A stretch of DNA of 64,000 bases from Numida meleagris (Eukaryota; Chordata; Aves; Galliformes; Numididae). This document shows positions 1-16,994 of this stretch, in pieces. Location: NCBI RefSeq assembly GCF_002078875.1, contig NC_034410.1, positions 37,228,145 through 37,292,144 on the forward strand, written 5' to 3'. Below the pieces are notes generated by a model. That model ran no database searches. It saw only the letters and a program-made list of their open reading frames with translations, and had not been told where the DNA came from. Each line of letters begins with the position of its first letter. Positions within the stretch are counted from its first letter, which is position 1. A program made the translations under genes and the position numbers.

Positions 1-3000
1 TAAACAAAGATATTTAAAGGAACAATCTATCTTCCAGTGAGCGTTTGATATTCTAAAAAATTCGGTTTGGCATACGTTAAAATTATAAATACTATCTGCT
101 TTAAGTGATGTCCCATTATGCCACAAAATGTGAATTTTGTGAAAGAGAAGACTGCACACAGATATGGGGGTCTGGAGTACCACTATCCCTGCTATGTGGA
201 CAGCTGCATTAGAGGCACAAGCAGTTTTGTCCTTGTGCCTCTATCCGAATGTTTTGTGGGTGTAGCTTATGCCTTTTTTGATTAAAAATACAGGCATGAT
301 CTTGTTTCTTACAGTGATGAGAACTCTCAAGCTTGTCTAAAAGCAAAGGGAGCTGAGGTGACTTGCTGTCCCTAGAATATTCTCAGAGCTTTGCAGTCCT
401 AGGCAATTTCACGTGCTCCAAGTTCTAAAATCCTCCCCAGAACAGATTGCTTGGGTATCACTGAGCTCCAGACAATTGCCAAGGCCTGTTTCCAAATCTA
501 GGTTAAAACAACAGATGACTAAGAACAGGCAAACACAAAGCTTGTCTGGATAAAATGACAAGAATTTGAGCTTGTCTGGGTAAAATTCTTGTTGAAAATC
601 ACCTTCTGCGTGATTTCAGATCAAGACTTCTCCACGTGAGAAAAAAAATCCTACTCTGAAGCTTTCTAGAAGAACACAGAATGCAATAGGTATGACCAGT
701 ATCCATGATGAGTGTTTTTTATTCCATTTGCATTTCAACGTGCTCACCTGATTCTATGACAGTTTGTCAATGTTACTGTGTGTTTTTAAAACAGACATAT
801 CAAAGCTGTTCTTCTGTTTGCTAAGAGCAGCTTTGCAGATATAAAATACCTGCCAAACACTATGCAGAAATTCCATTTTGTTCATGTTAGAGAGTTAAAA
901 ACTGGATAAGACTCAGAGAAGACTGCCTTTAAAATTGATGGGTTTCATGACATTTATGTAAGGGCACTTAAACAGGAGAGGTGCTGAAACTGCTGTTGAT
1001 AATGAAAATTTGTGCTCAATGTTTTTTTTTTTAAAGCAACACATCAAATAACAGCCTTCCCTATCTTTGTTATCAATCTGAATCCAAATCTAACTTCTTT
1101 CAAGAAAAAACTCAGCAGTGAGCTAATAAAGCAAGCATGAATTGTAAAAAAACAATGAAGAGGACTGGGCTCAATTATCTAGGAGTTCCTCTTGCTAAAA
1201 AGCTCAAATAATCCCAGTTTTAGGCTGACTCTCCCCATCCCTGAATCTTGGGAAACTAAACCACATTGTCTGTGTGCTCATGATAAACAATCTTCACCAC
1301 TTCCCAGCACGAAGACCCAAAGCAAAAGCCACACATAACATTGTTAGCGAGAAAAAGAGAGAACATAGCATTGGCATGGGAAAGCCAGAAGAATTTAGGA
1401 TGACTAGCTAAAACCAACACACTCCAGAAAGGCAAGCTGCTGGAGAGCCTTTGCCACCTATCTCACCTCAATAGGAAAAAAGGTCCAGACCTCCAGGGAG
1501 CTCCCGCTGTTGAAGAACCAGCCTCAGCTGCCAAGGGCTGACCCACAGCTGCTGGGGTGTGCAGTCAGCTCCTCTTGCTCTCCAACAGCTTCTGGCAGGG
1601 AGCTTTGTCAGGCCATCCTGGACCTTCCCTTCTGTGCTCACTGCAAGGTGTCAGTGAGCTCCCTACACTTACCTTGTAACTGCAGGGCTTCAGCACGTGA
1701 GCCCTGAAAAAAACAAGGAGGCCCTGGAGCACTGAGAGCAGTTTGATCTGGCCTAGGAACCAGCTGTGGAAATCACAGCTGGTTTCTGAGCTGCCAGTTA
1801 CAGCTGCCACCCCTGCCTCTGCCCCATCTGACCCCTCTCCCAGTAGTCCTGTCCTCACATCACCTCATGCCCCCCTTGTTTTACTCTAAAGCAAGTGACA
1901 CCAAAAGAGCAGTACTGACTGACTAATCAAATGTGCCTCCACAGCTGATGTTACAGTTTCAGCTTCTTGGCCTGTTAAAAACAATGCAGCAAACCTTGCT
2001 ATGCAGGAAAACTGGAAATTTCTCTGCTGCTTCTTGCCAGCAACCACTGGCTGCGTGCTCTTGACCGCACACTACTGTGAACATGTGGCCATTCATACAG
2101 AAATTGCTACTAGAATTAACATAACTTTATAAAAGGGATAAGCTGCTTTGAATATAAAACTTCTCTTAGCAATTTAACAGTGGGTCATGATTCCCACTGT
2201 GGACTAGGCAGTAGGAGCCTACACTTGCAAAAAAAAGGAGTATTATCTACCTGATTTAGTATACGTAGAATGTTAAACATGCCTGTGAATTCCTGACATG
2301 TAGTCTATAATCCCTCTTTTGTGCTGCCTAAATATTCCATATTCAACACAGTTTTTCCTTAAAAACCGATTTAGAAAAGAAAAAACACACTTTTTTTTCC
2401 TAAGGTTAAGCATCACAAATCACCACGGATTTTCCTTAGTAATAATCAGAAAATTCATAATTTGCAAACCTGCATTACTACAGTTCAAGTATCATCCTGC
2501 TCTCATTGAAATTTATTTTTCTTTGTTAAATTTCTTTTAATTAATGTATTCTCTTTGGAACAAGGAAACAAAAAGTACAAGTTGTTAATTAAAAATGTCA
2601 GCTTCTATTTAAAGCTTGCCACTGTTTTCAACATTTAAAACATTTTGTGTGCTAGTCCCTAAAAAGACAACTAATACTATATATAATAAATAAATGAAAG
2701 ACACATTATATATTATAGATGGATATTGCTGTTAATCAGGAGTGAAACATTTTTTCCACTTTTTCTTATCAAAGCACATTAAAAATATCCAGCTGGGTAA
2801 GCCTTAACTCAGCAGAAGGCTATTTATCTATTAAATACACGGTCTGATCAAATATTGAGACTCAGCCAAGAATAAGCAATCATCAGTTTTTCATATAAGT
2901 CAAAGCACTGGCACATATACCAGCGACTGTGATGCTGGGTAGGGACTTCGGAAGAAATAAAGGAACCTGACTTCAAGAGCAGTGTAAATGTCTGCAGTCC

Positions 3001-3004
3001 CTAC
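1..3004 (-). other. THRB: THRB intron, partial, downstream of the 206-nt exon
   Basis: This is the 5' part of the intron that follows the hinge exon; its acceptor lies outside the window. The minus-strand donor is GTAGGG at 3004-2999, directly after the leucine codon CTG. The stretch is AT-rich with short homopolymer runs such as a T tract near 1020-1030. I see no coding exon, RNA gene or clear transposon in it. The short open frames near 1510-1858 lack family similarity and splice context. Confidence 0.75.
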
Positions 3005-3210
3005 CAGAAATTTCCTTTTCTGCTTCCAGTGGCTTCCTTGTGCATTGGTGGCCACATGTGCTTCAGTGACAATTTTGATCAGCTCCCATTCCTCATCTGT
3101 TGGTTCTGGTTTGTGACCAATTGTTTTCTGCAGCTCTTCCCGACGCCTCTTCTCTCGATTTTCTTCTATCAGCTTCCTCTTTGCCAACCGCTTGCTGTCA
3201 TCCAACACCA
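3005..3210 (-). CDS. THRB: Thyroid hormone receptor beta, hinge/LBD-start exon (206 nt)
   Basis: This shared exon encodes the C-terminal extension of the DNA-binding domain, the hinge and the first helix region of the ligand-binding domain of THRB, a nuclear hormone-gated transcription factor that pairs with RXR. The minus-strand translation contains [20 protein letters not shown], then [14 protein letters not shown], then [14 protein letters not shown], which is beta-type rather than alpha-type TR. The acceptor is CCCCTGTTAG before 3210 and the donor GTAGGG begins at 3004. The first two bases complete a leucine codon split with the previous exon, and the exon ends in phase 0. The basic lysine/arginine stretch is the known nuclear localisation and DNA-contact region. 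A CR1 LINE ends only about 110 nt upstream of the acceptor. Length and phases match the conserved vertebrate THR exon. Confidence 0.97.
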
Positions 3211-5116
<1,906 letters not shown>

Positions 5117-7500
5117 CTAAGTGCAATAAATAAATACATTGGAAAACATTATTACTGTGTAATTTTTTCAAATTGGTAGCCAATTTGGTTTGGTAGAAAT
5201 GTACCTAATTACGCAGGATAAAATACTCCATTAAACTCTCAAGGAGGAAGAGAACAAAACAGACTTATTAATTATGGTAGTTCTTTTCTGAGTTACAAGA
5301 AACATTTCCTCCCTAAAAATTAAAACATGAAGGCATCTGAGATATGTAAAAGCATAAAGAGAGCTGTCTTGAGGAAAAAAATACTGACTACATGTTTTCT
5401 TCAAGTCTTGCATTTCTGTGTGTAATTTTTTTTGTTGTATTTGAACTAGAGTTTATTTTGAGCCCCCTTCTAAATTACACAATGATTTCAAAGGATATTA
5501 GGAGACACATATGTACTTTTAATTAAGGGACAGCTTTTGCAAGTAGGAAAAATGGTGGTGTATAAATTAAATGTAACTAGAGAATTAAGAAAGAACAGTT
5601 TTACTCACGTCCTTCCACTAAAGTTAAATAATCAACCAACCAATCAAATCTGGGCAATACTATAAATTTTGCAGTCAAACATGATTTACCCAGCCCTTGA
5701 GTTTGGTCCTAAATAATGGATCCATAATTCTGAAATGATCTGTATTTCTGAGAAAAAGAATTCATTCATATTTCCCACAGACATCTATATTCAAAACAAA
5801 CATCACCAACAAAGAGCTCCCTATGCATATTCTATCTAAAATAATTATATACGTATAGCAAATTGCAGTTGATAGGAGGTCAGAACCTCAGCTCACACAA
5901 AGTAATGTAGCTCCACTGAAGTCATTGATTTGTACGTACCACACACCTTGGCCGTAGGTAAACAAATCAGATACAACTTCTCTCCAAACATTATAGACCT
6001 AGTCCTGATACAAATTTCAACATGAGCTCTCTCACAGACTTCAGAAAGAGCAGGATGAAGTTCCCAAGAGCACAGTAGTATGGACAAGACAGATTGGTAA
6101 GGGAAGAAATTTACTTCACTTTCTACAACTGTTTCAGACTGTCAACATTTAGCAACACAGTTTGGGCCACCTTGACATAAAGAACATACTGAGATACTGG
6201 TCCTGTTTCATTGGGGCCACTGTGAATAGCTTCGGTTTCATTGAAAACAATGGTAAAATCCAAGTGAGATGGGATTTTATCTAATGTATAGTCTCTTCAG
6301 CTGGGATTTTAGTTATTGAACAGTCTTTTCACTTCACTAAGCAAAAAGTCTCGTTTAAATCATATTAAGTAACACAAGGTAAAATCTTACAGCATTAATA
6401 TCTCTTAACACAGAATGTTGAATTAAGACATACAGTTCAATCTGCATTTCAGCTTGAGCTCCCAACTCCCTCAAAGACAGTGAAGCACGTTCTCCTCATT
6501 AGAATTTTATCTTACAACAACCATGTTGAGCTAAGGGTAAAATTCTTTTTTCCTTCATAACAAAAAGACCTAAAATTTCAATTAAATTGAGCTGCATAAA
6601 GTGTGGATATGAGTCTTTGCAAGACTGGGATCTGGGTTGAGTCAAAATCCAGGAAGTCAGTGGCAAGACATTCTTATGTGGAGTTTGGATCTCAAATTCT
6701 CATCCTCCCAACTGGACTTGGATCCACTCTCTACCCTGTGTCAAATATCTAGAGACGGGACCTGTCCCTCTCCTCCCTGAGGATGGCTCTGGACACTCAG
6801 GCACACTGGCTAACTTCCAGTTACAGCAACAAATGGAGAAACCTCAGATGAATCTCTAAAGTGGTACTGAACTTCTGTTTTCCAAACTTCACATGAGACT
6901 TATCGTAGCTCAAGTTTTATAACTGCTAACGCTTTTCATCACACATATGCTGTGTGGGGTCCATCACTTTTCATTCTCCCATAGATTTGCATTCCTTACA
7001 TTTTTTGTTGTTGTTGTTAAAAAAGACTTCTTTGATCATTGCTAGATACAATGTGATAAGGAACTTGCTCTCTGTATTTGTCCAAACACATCGGATTACC
7101 ATTTCTTGGCCTTGACTCGCTTTCAGCCTTAGTCTTGGAGGCTGTACACAAATTTATGTCACTCTTACTTCTTGTATTCTGCTCATGTATGCACACGCAT
7201 AAGTAGCTGTGCACCAATACTATCATGCATATAGTCACATGTGATTCCTCTGACAGATGATTCAGGCTTCTGTATACATGCACACAGTGAAATGCAGAAA
7301 AGGGATTTCTAAACTACAAAGACAGCAAGTGGAAATTAAAAAAAAGCATAAAATCTAAGCATTACTAGTAAAACAAAGCATATTTTATTGCACATTTTAT
7401 CTCTTTTCCTAAATTCCCTTACATTTTAGCAATAGATCAGTGGGTCAAGCTTGGAGAAATGTTTCAGTGACATCAGAATTTGTTTTATTTATGTTTAAAT
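5117..7500 (-). other. THRB: THRB intron, unique part downstream of the CR1 copy
   Basis: This is the 3' part of the intron between the two zinc-finger exons. It is AT-rich unique sequence, and I see no exon-like frame with splice sites. Short open frames such as 5893-6087 and 7017-7283 on the minus strand show no recognisable similarity. Confidence 0.8.
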
Positions 7501-9415
7501 CATAGAATCATAGAATGTCCTGGGCTGGAGAAGACCTTAAAGACTGCCTTGTACCTGCCCCCCTGCCATGGGCAGAGTTGTCACCTACTGGATCAGTGGC
7601 CAGGGCCCCATCCAACTTGGCCTTGAACTCACCCAGGGATGGGGTATCCACAGCTTTTCTGGGCAACTTCTTCCAGTGCCTCATCACCCTCTGAGTAAAC
7701 AAAATTTCTACTGATGTCTACATCTCCCCTCTTTTAGTTTAAAGCCATTCGCCATTGTCCTATCAATATCAGATAGTTGGTTCCTTTCTGTTTGTAAGCT
7801 TCCTTTAAGTACTGGAAGGCTGCAATGAGGTCTCCCCAGAGCCGCCTTCTCTCCAGACAGAAAAAGATCAGCTTCCTGAACTTCCCCAGCTCCACAGGAG
7901 TGGTGCTCTAGTTCTTTGATCATCTTCACTGCTCACCTCTGGAGCTGCTCCAACAGCTCCATGCCTTTCCTGTGCCAGGGGTAGGCCTGGATGCAGTGCT
8001 CCAGATGGAACCTCAAGAGGGGAGAGTAGAGGAGGACAATCACCTCCCCTCTCTGCTGGCTTCCCCTCTTTTGATGCAGCCCAGGATACAGTTGGCCTCG
8101 CAGACTGCAAGTGCACAATGTCAGCTCATATCCAATATTTTAACAACAAGAACTCCCAAGTCTTCTTCGGGGCTGCTCTTAATGAGTTCTCCCAGTTTGT
8201 ACACATATCTGGGATTGCACTGACAGAAGTGCAACACCTTGGGCCCACCTCTCTAGCTTGTCCAGGCCCCTTCGGATGGCATCCCTGCCTTCTGTCGTAT
8301 CTACTGCACCATGCAGCTTTGAACTTGCTGAAGACTTGCTGAAAGTGCACTCCATTCCACTGTCCAGGCCATTGATAAAGATGCTGAAGATCACCATTCC
8401 CAAGACAGATCCATGGGGGACACCAATTGTCATTGGCCTCCACCTGGACATAGATCTGTCGACACAACGCTCTGGCTACAACCGTACAACCAATTTCTTA
8501 TCGACTGAATAGCCCACCCTTCAAATCCATACCTTTCCAATTTAGAGATACAAACGTGCCGTGGAACTGTATCAAAGGCCTTGCAGAAGTCCAGGTGGAT
8601 GACATCAGTCGGTTTTCCTCTATCTACTGATGCTGTCACTCCACCGTAGATGGCCATCAGATTGGTCAGGCATGATCTGGACGTGGTGAAGCTGTGCTGG
8701 CTGTCTCAGATCATCTCCTCTTCTTGCATGTGTCTTAACATCTCTTCCAGGAGAATCTGTTCCAGGGTCTTCTCAGGAACAGATGTGAGGTTCACTGGCC
8801 TGCAGTTCCCTGGGTCTTCCTTTCTCCCTTTCTTAAAAATTGGAGTGATATCTCCCTTTTTCCAGTCACTGAGGCTTTGCCTGAGAGCTATGACTTTCCA
8901 GATATGACGGAGAGTGGCCTGGGACTCCATTGGCTAGTTCCTTGAGGCTCCCGGGATACATGTCACCAGGCCCCATAGACTTGAAGACATTCGGTCTGAT
9001 CAGGTGGTCTCGAACTCGCTTTGTTTACAGAGGGATGGATTTTTCTACCCTAACTTGAAAGAAGTCAGAAGCCTGACTGCCAATGAAGCCTGAGTCAAAT
9101 AACTTGTTGAGCACCTCTGCCTTCTCCATGTCTGCTGTTACTAGTTTTTCCTTCTCATATATCAGAGGGGGTCCTGGCCTGTCCTTGGCTTGTCTCTTTT
9201 GACCAATGCACCTGTTGAATCCCTTCCTGTAATTTTTTACATCCCTAGCCAGGTTCAGCTCCATCTGCACCTTCATTTTTCTGATCTGATCTCTGTATGA
9301 CCAGATGACATGCTTGTATTCTTCCCAGGCCACACATCCCTGCTTCTACTGACCATGCATTTCCTTCTTATCCCTCAGTTTGACCAGCAGGTCCATGCTC
9401 ATTTTCCTTACAATT
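7501..9415 (-). mobile_element. CR1 LINE with decayed reverse-transcriptase ORF2
   Basis: This is the largest transposon in the window, about 1.9 kb on the minus strand. Its 3' end is the duplicated TTCTATGA tail at about 7501-7516. Reading 5' to 3' on the minus strand, the remnants appear in the right order for CR1 ORF2: MELNLARDVKNYRKGF (near 9250), [20 protein letters not shown] (near 8850), [16 protein letters not shown] (near 8590; palm motif A of the reverse transcriptase), GVPHGSVLGMVIFSIFIN (near 8400), and LDKLERWA (near 8240). The frames are split by stops and frameshifts. The catalytic FADD region reads as SSASSKL, so the enzyme is dead. The 5' part (endonuclease and ORF1) is missing, the usual truncation for CR1. 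Confidence 0.95.
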
Positions 9416-12236
<2,821 letters not shown>

Positions 12237-13200
12237 CTTCAGAGAATGACCGAGTGGCTGGGGCTGGAAGGCACTTCTAGGGATCGCCCTGTCCAACCTC
12301 CCTGCTGCAGCAGGGACATCATGGGGCAGGATCATGTCTGGTTGGGTTCTGACTGTCCCTAAGGATGGAGGCTCCGTAACTCCTCTGAGCAACCTGAGCC
12401 CTGACAGTAGAAGAGGATTATTTTATTATGCTTGTATGGAATTCCCTGTATGTTTATTTGCGCTCTTTACCTTTTGTCCTGTCACTAGACAACACTGAGA
12501 TGAGTTTGCTCTTTCTTCATCACTCAGCCCTGTCAGTTTCTTTTTTTACACATGGATAGGATCCCAGTGAACGTTCTCTGTTCCAGGCCAACCAGTCCCA
12601 GCACTCCCAGTCTCTCCTCCTATTTCAGACTCTCCAGCCTCTTCACCACCTTTGTGGCCTTTCACTGGACTTGTCCCACTCCATCCACATCTGTCTTGTA
12701 CCTTGGAGTCCAGACCCAGTCGCAGCAATGCAGGTACATCTCAGCAGCGTAGAACATACTGCTCATCCTGCTGGTGATGACCCTCCTAACTGAGACCAAG
12801 ATGGTGCTGGCCTTCCTCACCTCAAGGGCGCTCTGTTGTCCACCAGGAACTCCCAAGTACTTCTCTGCAAATCCCTTCCCAGCCAGCAGGCACCTCGCCT
12901 TTACTGCTGTATTTATTTCTCCTCGGGTGGAGAAATAAATGCATTTGAACCGCTATGTCCCTTGGATGGACCTCAACAGATTGCTCTCAGTCATTTCTAC
13001 AGCCTGTTCAGGTCCCTCTGAATGGCAGCACAGCCATCTAGGGTATCAGCCATCCTTCCCAGCACTGCATCGTCTGCAAACTAGCTGAGTGCAATTTATG
13101 AGTGCAATGCGGGACAGTCCTGTGGACCCAGCTGGCCGTAACATTATCCCTTCCATCGCCTTGCTGGACCCAACTGCAGCATGACACATTAAACCAGACT
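12237..13200 (-). mobile_element. CR1 LINE fragment, diverged family
   Basis: The block shows the CR1-type 3' region read on the minus strand. It has the conserved stretch around the promoter-like GGGGCTGGAAGG (12258-12269), a long GC-richer body with CR1 3' UTR/ORF2 features such as the GCACTGCATCGTCTGCAAACTAGCTGAG region (13063-13090, complement orientation), and many stops. The terminal repeat is degenerate, so the exact end is uncertain. It differs enough from the copies at 3320 and 7501 to suggest another, older CR1 subfamily. Boundaries are approximate. Confidence 0.75.
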
Positions 13201-15221
13201 CAAAGTTTGTTGCCCTCAGCACAGCTTGGTGCAGCTTGGGGACTCATATGGAGATCAACCAGCTAGTCCACTAGGACTCAGGCACTGGCAGGCTGTCAGA
13301 GGATGCTGCCAGGGGGATGGCTGTCATCTTCCTGTAACTAACATCCAGAGAGTAAGCTCAGTAATGGGCAGCTTAAAGGAGAGTGCTTTTCTAAGACTAC
13401 ACTTGCCACAGGTTCTCCAGAAAGAAAAGCCCTCATCAGACAGCAAATACTTGAAATTAATTAAGCTTAAATTAAATGAACTTTACAGGGCTGATTTGGA
13501 GAAAGGAGGAAGAAACAAGGCAGGAAGTAATTGTAATGTCTACTTTATATGTTTGAGCATAATTATGAGAACCTAAAATTACAGGAAACAAATATACCTC
13601 TTGGGTAACACTGGGAAACAGAACCCAGGTGCCTGCGTCATCCATTTACTAATACTGCTACTGGAATCTGAAGGGGAATTGGGGCACGAGCAGAGAGACC
13701 TTACTGATGTATAATCTGTCTACAGTATGGCAAAACATCAGATTCACATTTAAGTTATATTTCTACATTATAAACTTGGGTAAAGACTGGCGGACACATG
13801 GATCTGGTTCCTGACCTTGCGGGAACAGAGACAGCAGGGTTTCGGTTCTAATTTACATCATGACTGCTAACGGACGTTATGCCAGTGGAGGATTAGCAGA
13901 GGCCATTATCCCCATCCTGCCCCCCTTTTGCTCACACAACACACACACTGCATGCCGCTGACACAGGAGGAAGCAGGGTCATCAAAAGGATGCAGGATTC
14001 TCTGCTACATTTTTTGTAACAATTAATGGCTTCTCGTTACTGCTATTCATGAAAGGCAGACTTAGTTTAGCATAGGTTATGCCCTCTAAAATTCAGTATC
14101 GCCAGCTTTTGCTTCCCGAAGAAATACTTCTAAATTAAATGCCTTGATATTTCATTAAGTATATAATCTGGTTAGCACTGCTCATGTAATGGCAGCTTTG
14201 TTCCACCGGAGCAGCAGGAGATGACTTGTTTAAACTGCTTCCTTAAATATATACAGCAGCCTGCACATGTGACCACTGATGTCCATCCTCTTCTTGGAGT
14301 TTCAGGACTTTATCCTACTCAGGAAACAGTTCTCATTCTGGCTGGAAAGAAACCCCCTACAGGCGCTCCTAGTTAGAAATTAAAAATGGAATCCCTATGT
14401 GTAAGCACATCCCCAACTGTTTTTGTATCATCAGTGTTAATTGCCATCTACTTAAATTACTTAAATCTAAGGTATCATGTTCATCACTTTTAAGGATTGT
14501 GTCTATGTCGCAAGAAGAACACATACTCTGCCCTCTTCCACTGACTCAGTGGGAAACATGGATAGAAAACCCACATCCCAAGAAATCGCTGGCAATAAAA
14601 GTACTCAATAAGCACCTTCTTCTTTTTTTCTGTTAAAAATCAGAGACTGATATCCATACTTTTGTTTTTTAATGCTCCTTCCAACAGCTAATGGGGTCAG
14701 AAGCTACAGGAAAGTAAGACAATTGGAGCTTTAGCAGTTTTTAAAAAAGATTGATGCTTCAGACAAGCAGACCACACCAGGAGGGATAAGGGAAAACCAG
14801 TTCTTGCAATCTGTAACATCCACTGTAAACTGTAACGTCCTAGTAGTTGCAAATCAGTCCAGTCTGACTTCTGCTTAAATTCAATGCAATTTCACTGAAT
14901 TCTGATGTGGCAGATATACACCTGTGCTTTTTTTTTTTTTTTTCCTACTCAAAGTTAGAAATGGCATTGGCAGGAAGAAATTCAACAGTGTTTTTCTAAA
15001 CTGGGTACCAGCACAGAAGCTACAAATAGCGTAGGGTGGATTCTTTGGGAAGCTACGGAGAGCAGCAGAGCTGTCTGCTGGATGGTTGGAGGAAGAAGCA
15101 GAGCGAGTAACTGACTCCCCTTACTCCTTGCAGCACTGAAGGAGGCAGGACTTTCCCTCGTAAGGAAATAGGGGACTTGTCTCTCACATGAGTGAGCTTT
15201 GACTTCTCATGTGCTCAGTAA

Positions 15222-15276
15222 GTCTGGATGGGCTTTAAGTTCCTTTCCAACTTAAGCCATTCTATGGTTCTATAAT
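15222..15276 (+). mobile_element. CR1 LINE 3' tail remnant
   Basis: This short plus-strand piece reads TTCCTTTCCAACTTAAGCCA followed by TTCTATGGTTCTATA. It matches the last tens of bases of a CR1 element (TTCCAACCCAAACCATTCTATGATT type). Only the tail is recognisable, and the 5' extent may reach further left. Confidence 0.7.
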
Positions 15277-16969
15277 ACTGTGCTGTGTCTCTGGCATCCT
15301 CATGGATTTTCATTTGGTACATCCAGTATGATCCTCAAAGTTAAGCACTGAGATTGACTTGACATTGTTCATTGTTGATCTTTGCTCAGAACGAAGATCA
15401 CCAAAGAACAATTTTGATCTGCCTTGTCTGCTGTTTCTTCTGCAGTCTAAGGCAGTTTCTTTGCTCTCCAGGCTTCCATCCACCAGCCTGCCTAATCTTA
15501 CCTTCTTGGCAAGGGTAAATGCTCGGCAGGGCCAGTTGCCCCTATCCTGGAAGAGCATGCTGTATAATCCACTATAACTAGTCTTTATGGCGATCTACGA
15601 TAACTTTTAAATTGCAGTTGTAGCTTGTAACGTTCTCTGTAGTGGTATGGCAAGAAACAATTTCCTTCCGCAGGAAAATGTTCCCACAAAGGTAAGGGCA
15701 GACAAAGATCTGCTAACCTATCCAGCTATCTGACGCAGTCTGTACCTTTAATACTGTAGGCCTACGGTCTCATTCATAGGAGTGACACCTCAATGCACAG
15801 TGTAACAGATCAGCGGGACACAGAAGAGACAATATGTGGCTATTCTCTCCCCCCCTGCAACAAGGCAAAGAAAAGCGATTTAAATGAAAACAACGCCTGA
15901 AAAATGATAATGCTTTTTTTCCCCCTGTACCTCACGCATATTTAGACAAGCACATTTTGAGAAAAGCAAAAACCACATGTCAGTTTTGTTAAAGCCCTGT
16001 TGCATGGACTTCCTACTTCAGGGTCTCTGTGTGTTGCACAATATAATATTAACTTAGAGATTAAAACACACCTTAAAAAATTCTTAGGATCAAACTGTGT
16101 TTGACCGTGCAACTGGGATACATGAAATTGACAGAAACAGTTTTTATAAACTAGGTGCTCATCGGCTTGCTCCTGATCCTCAATAGGCTTACTCCTTGCA
16201 AGCAGGGAAAGCCACTTTTGCTACTGCAGAACACTTGTGTTTTAAGACCATTACGCAGTATTTTGTTTTCACTGTATATTGGCACAGTCATGTAATAAAT
16301 ACACTCCCTGAAATCTTTCTTTCCTCATGCAAGCTGTGCGACTAGAAACCACTCCTGAAAATGAGGAGTTCAGACTCCTTCCTAAGCTCGTATTCACTTA
16401 CTAGACACTGCAGTACGAAAATGAAGAAATTAATTACTACCTTGGGAATCCCAGACTGTATTAGAACTGAAAAGAAAATTTATACTGCTGTTCTGTTGAT
16501 TTTACAGTCACATTGTAACTCCTTGCAAAGTATAAGAAAATTACAAGAACCATCCAGTTATCATCCTTGGTACACTTGTGTAGAAGTCTATAGAACGTCT
16601 ACTGGACAAAGCACAGAGCTGAGTCAGAAAAGGCATACTCCAATCTTGTTTGTTTGTACCACCATTGTTCTTCATCCGAGAGGCTGTGCTGATACACTGA
16701 TCTCTATTTGCCACCTTCTTTAATTCACTCCTCCTGGGAAAAAATTTTGCTTACTTCTCCACTTGGAAGCACGGGGAATGTTGTTAAGAGATTTCCTTTC
16801 CTTTCTGACCATTCTTGTCAGCTAGCTGGCTTTCTTGTCCACAATTTCGATTTGTTAACATTCTTTGATTTATGGAATTACTGAAATTTGGCAAGAGATT
16901 CCGCAAAGACAATATGAGGAATATTTCCTGCAGTCTCTTTTCTCTGAGTGACTTTTCTAAATATTAGCC

Positions 16970-16994
16970 CTAATCTTTGGGCTGAGTCAGATTA
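16970..16994. promoter_or_regulatory. Candidate intronic CRX/OTX plus MARE-like cluster
   Basis: Within 25 bp there is CTAATCT (16970-16976), GCTGAGTCAG (16981-16990) and AGATTA (16989-16994, TAATCT on the minus strand). The outer two fit the OTX/CRX consensus YTAATCY or its core. The middle one matches most of a MAF recognition element, TGCTGAGTCAGCA, which also contains an AP-1 core. This combination is typical of photoreceptor enhancers. It lies about 3.8 kb downstream of the TRbeta2 exon, in the intron that holds the mouse TRbeta2 control region. Function is inference only. Confidence 0.3.
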
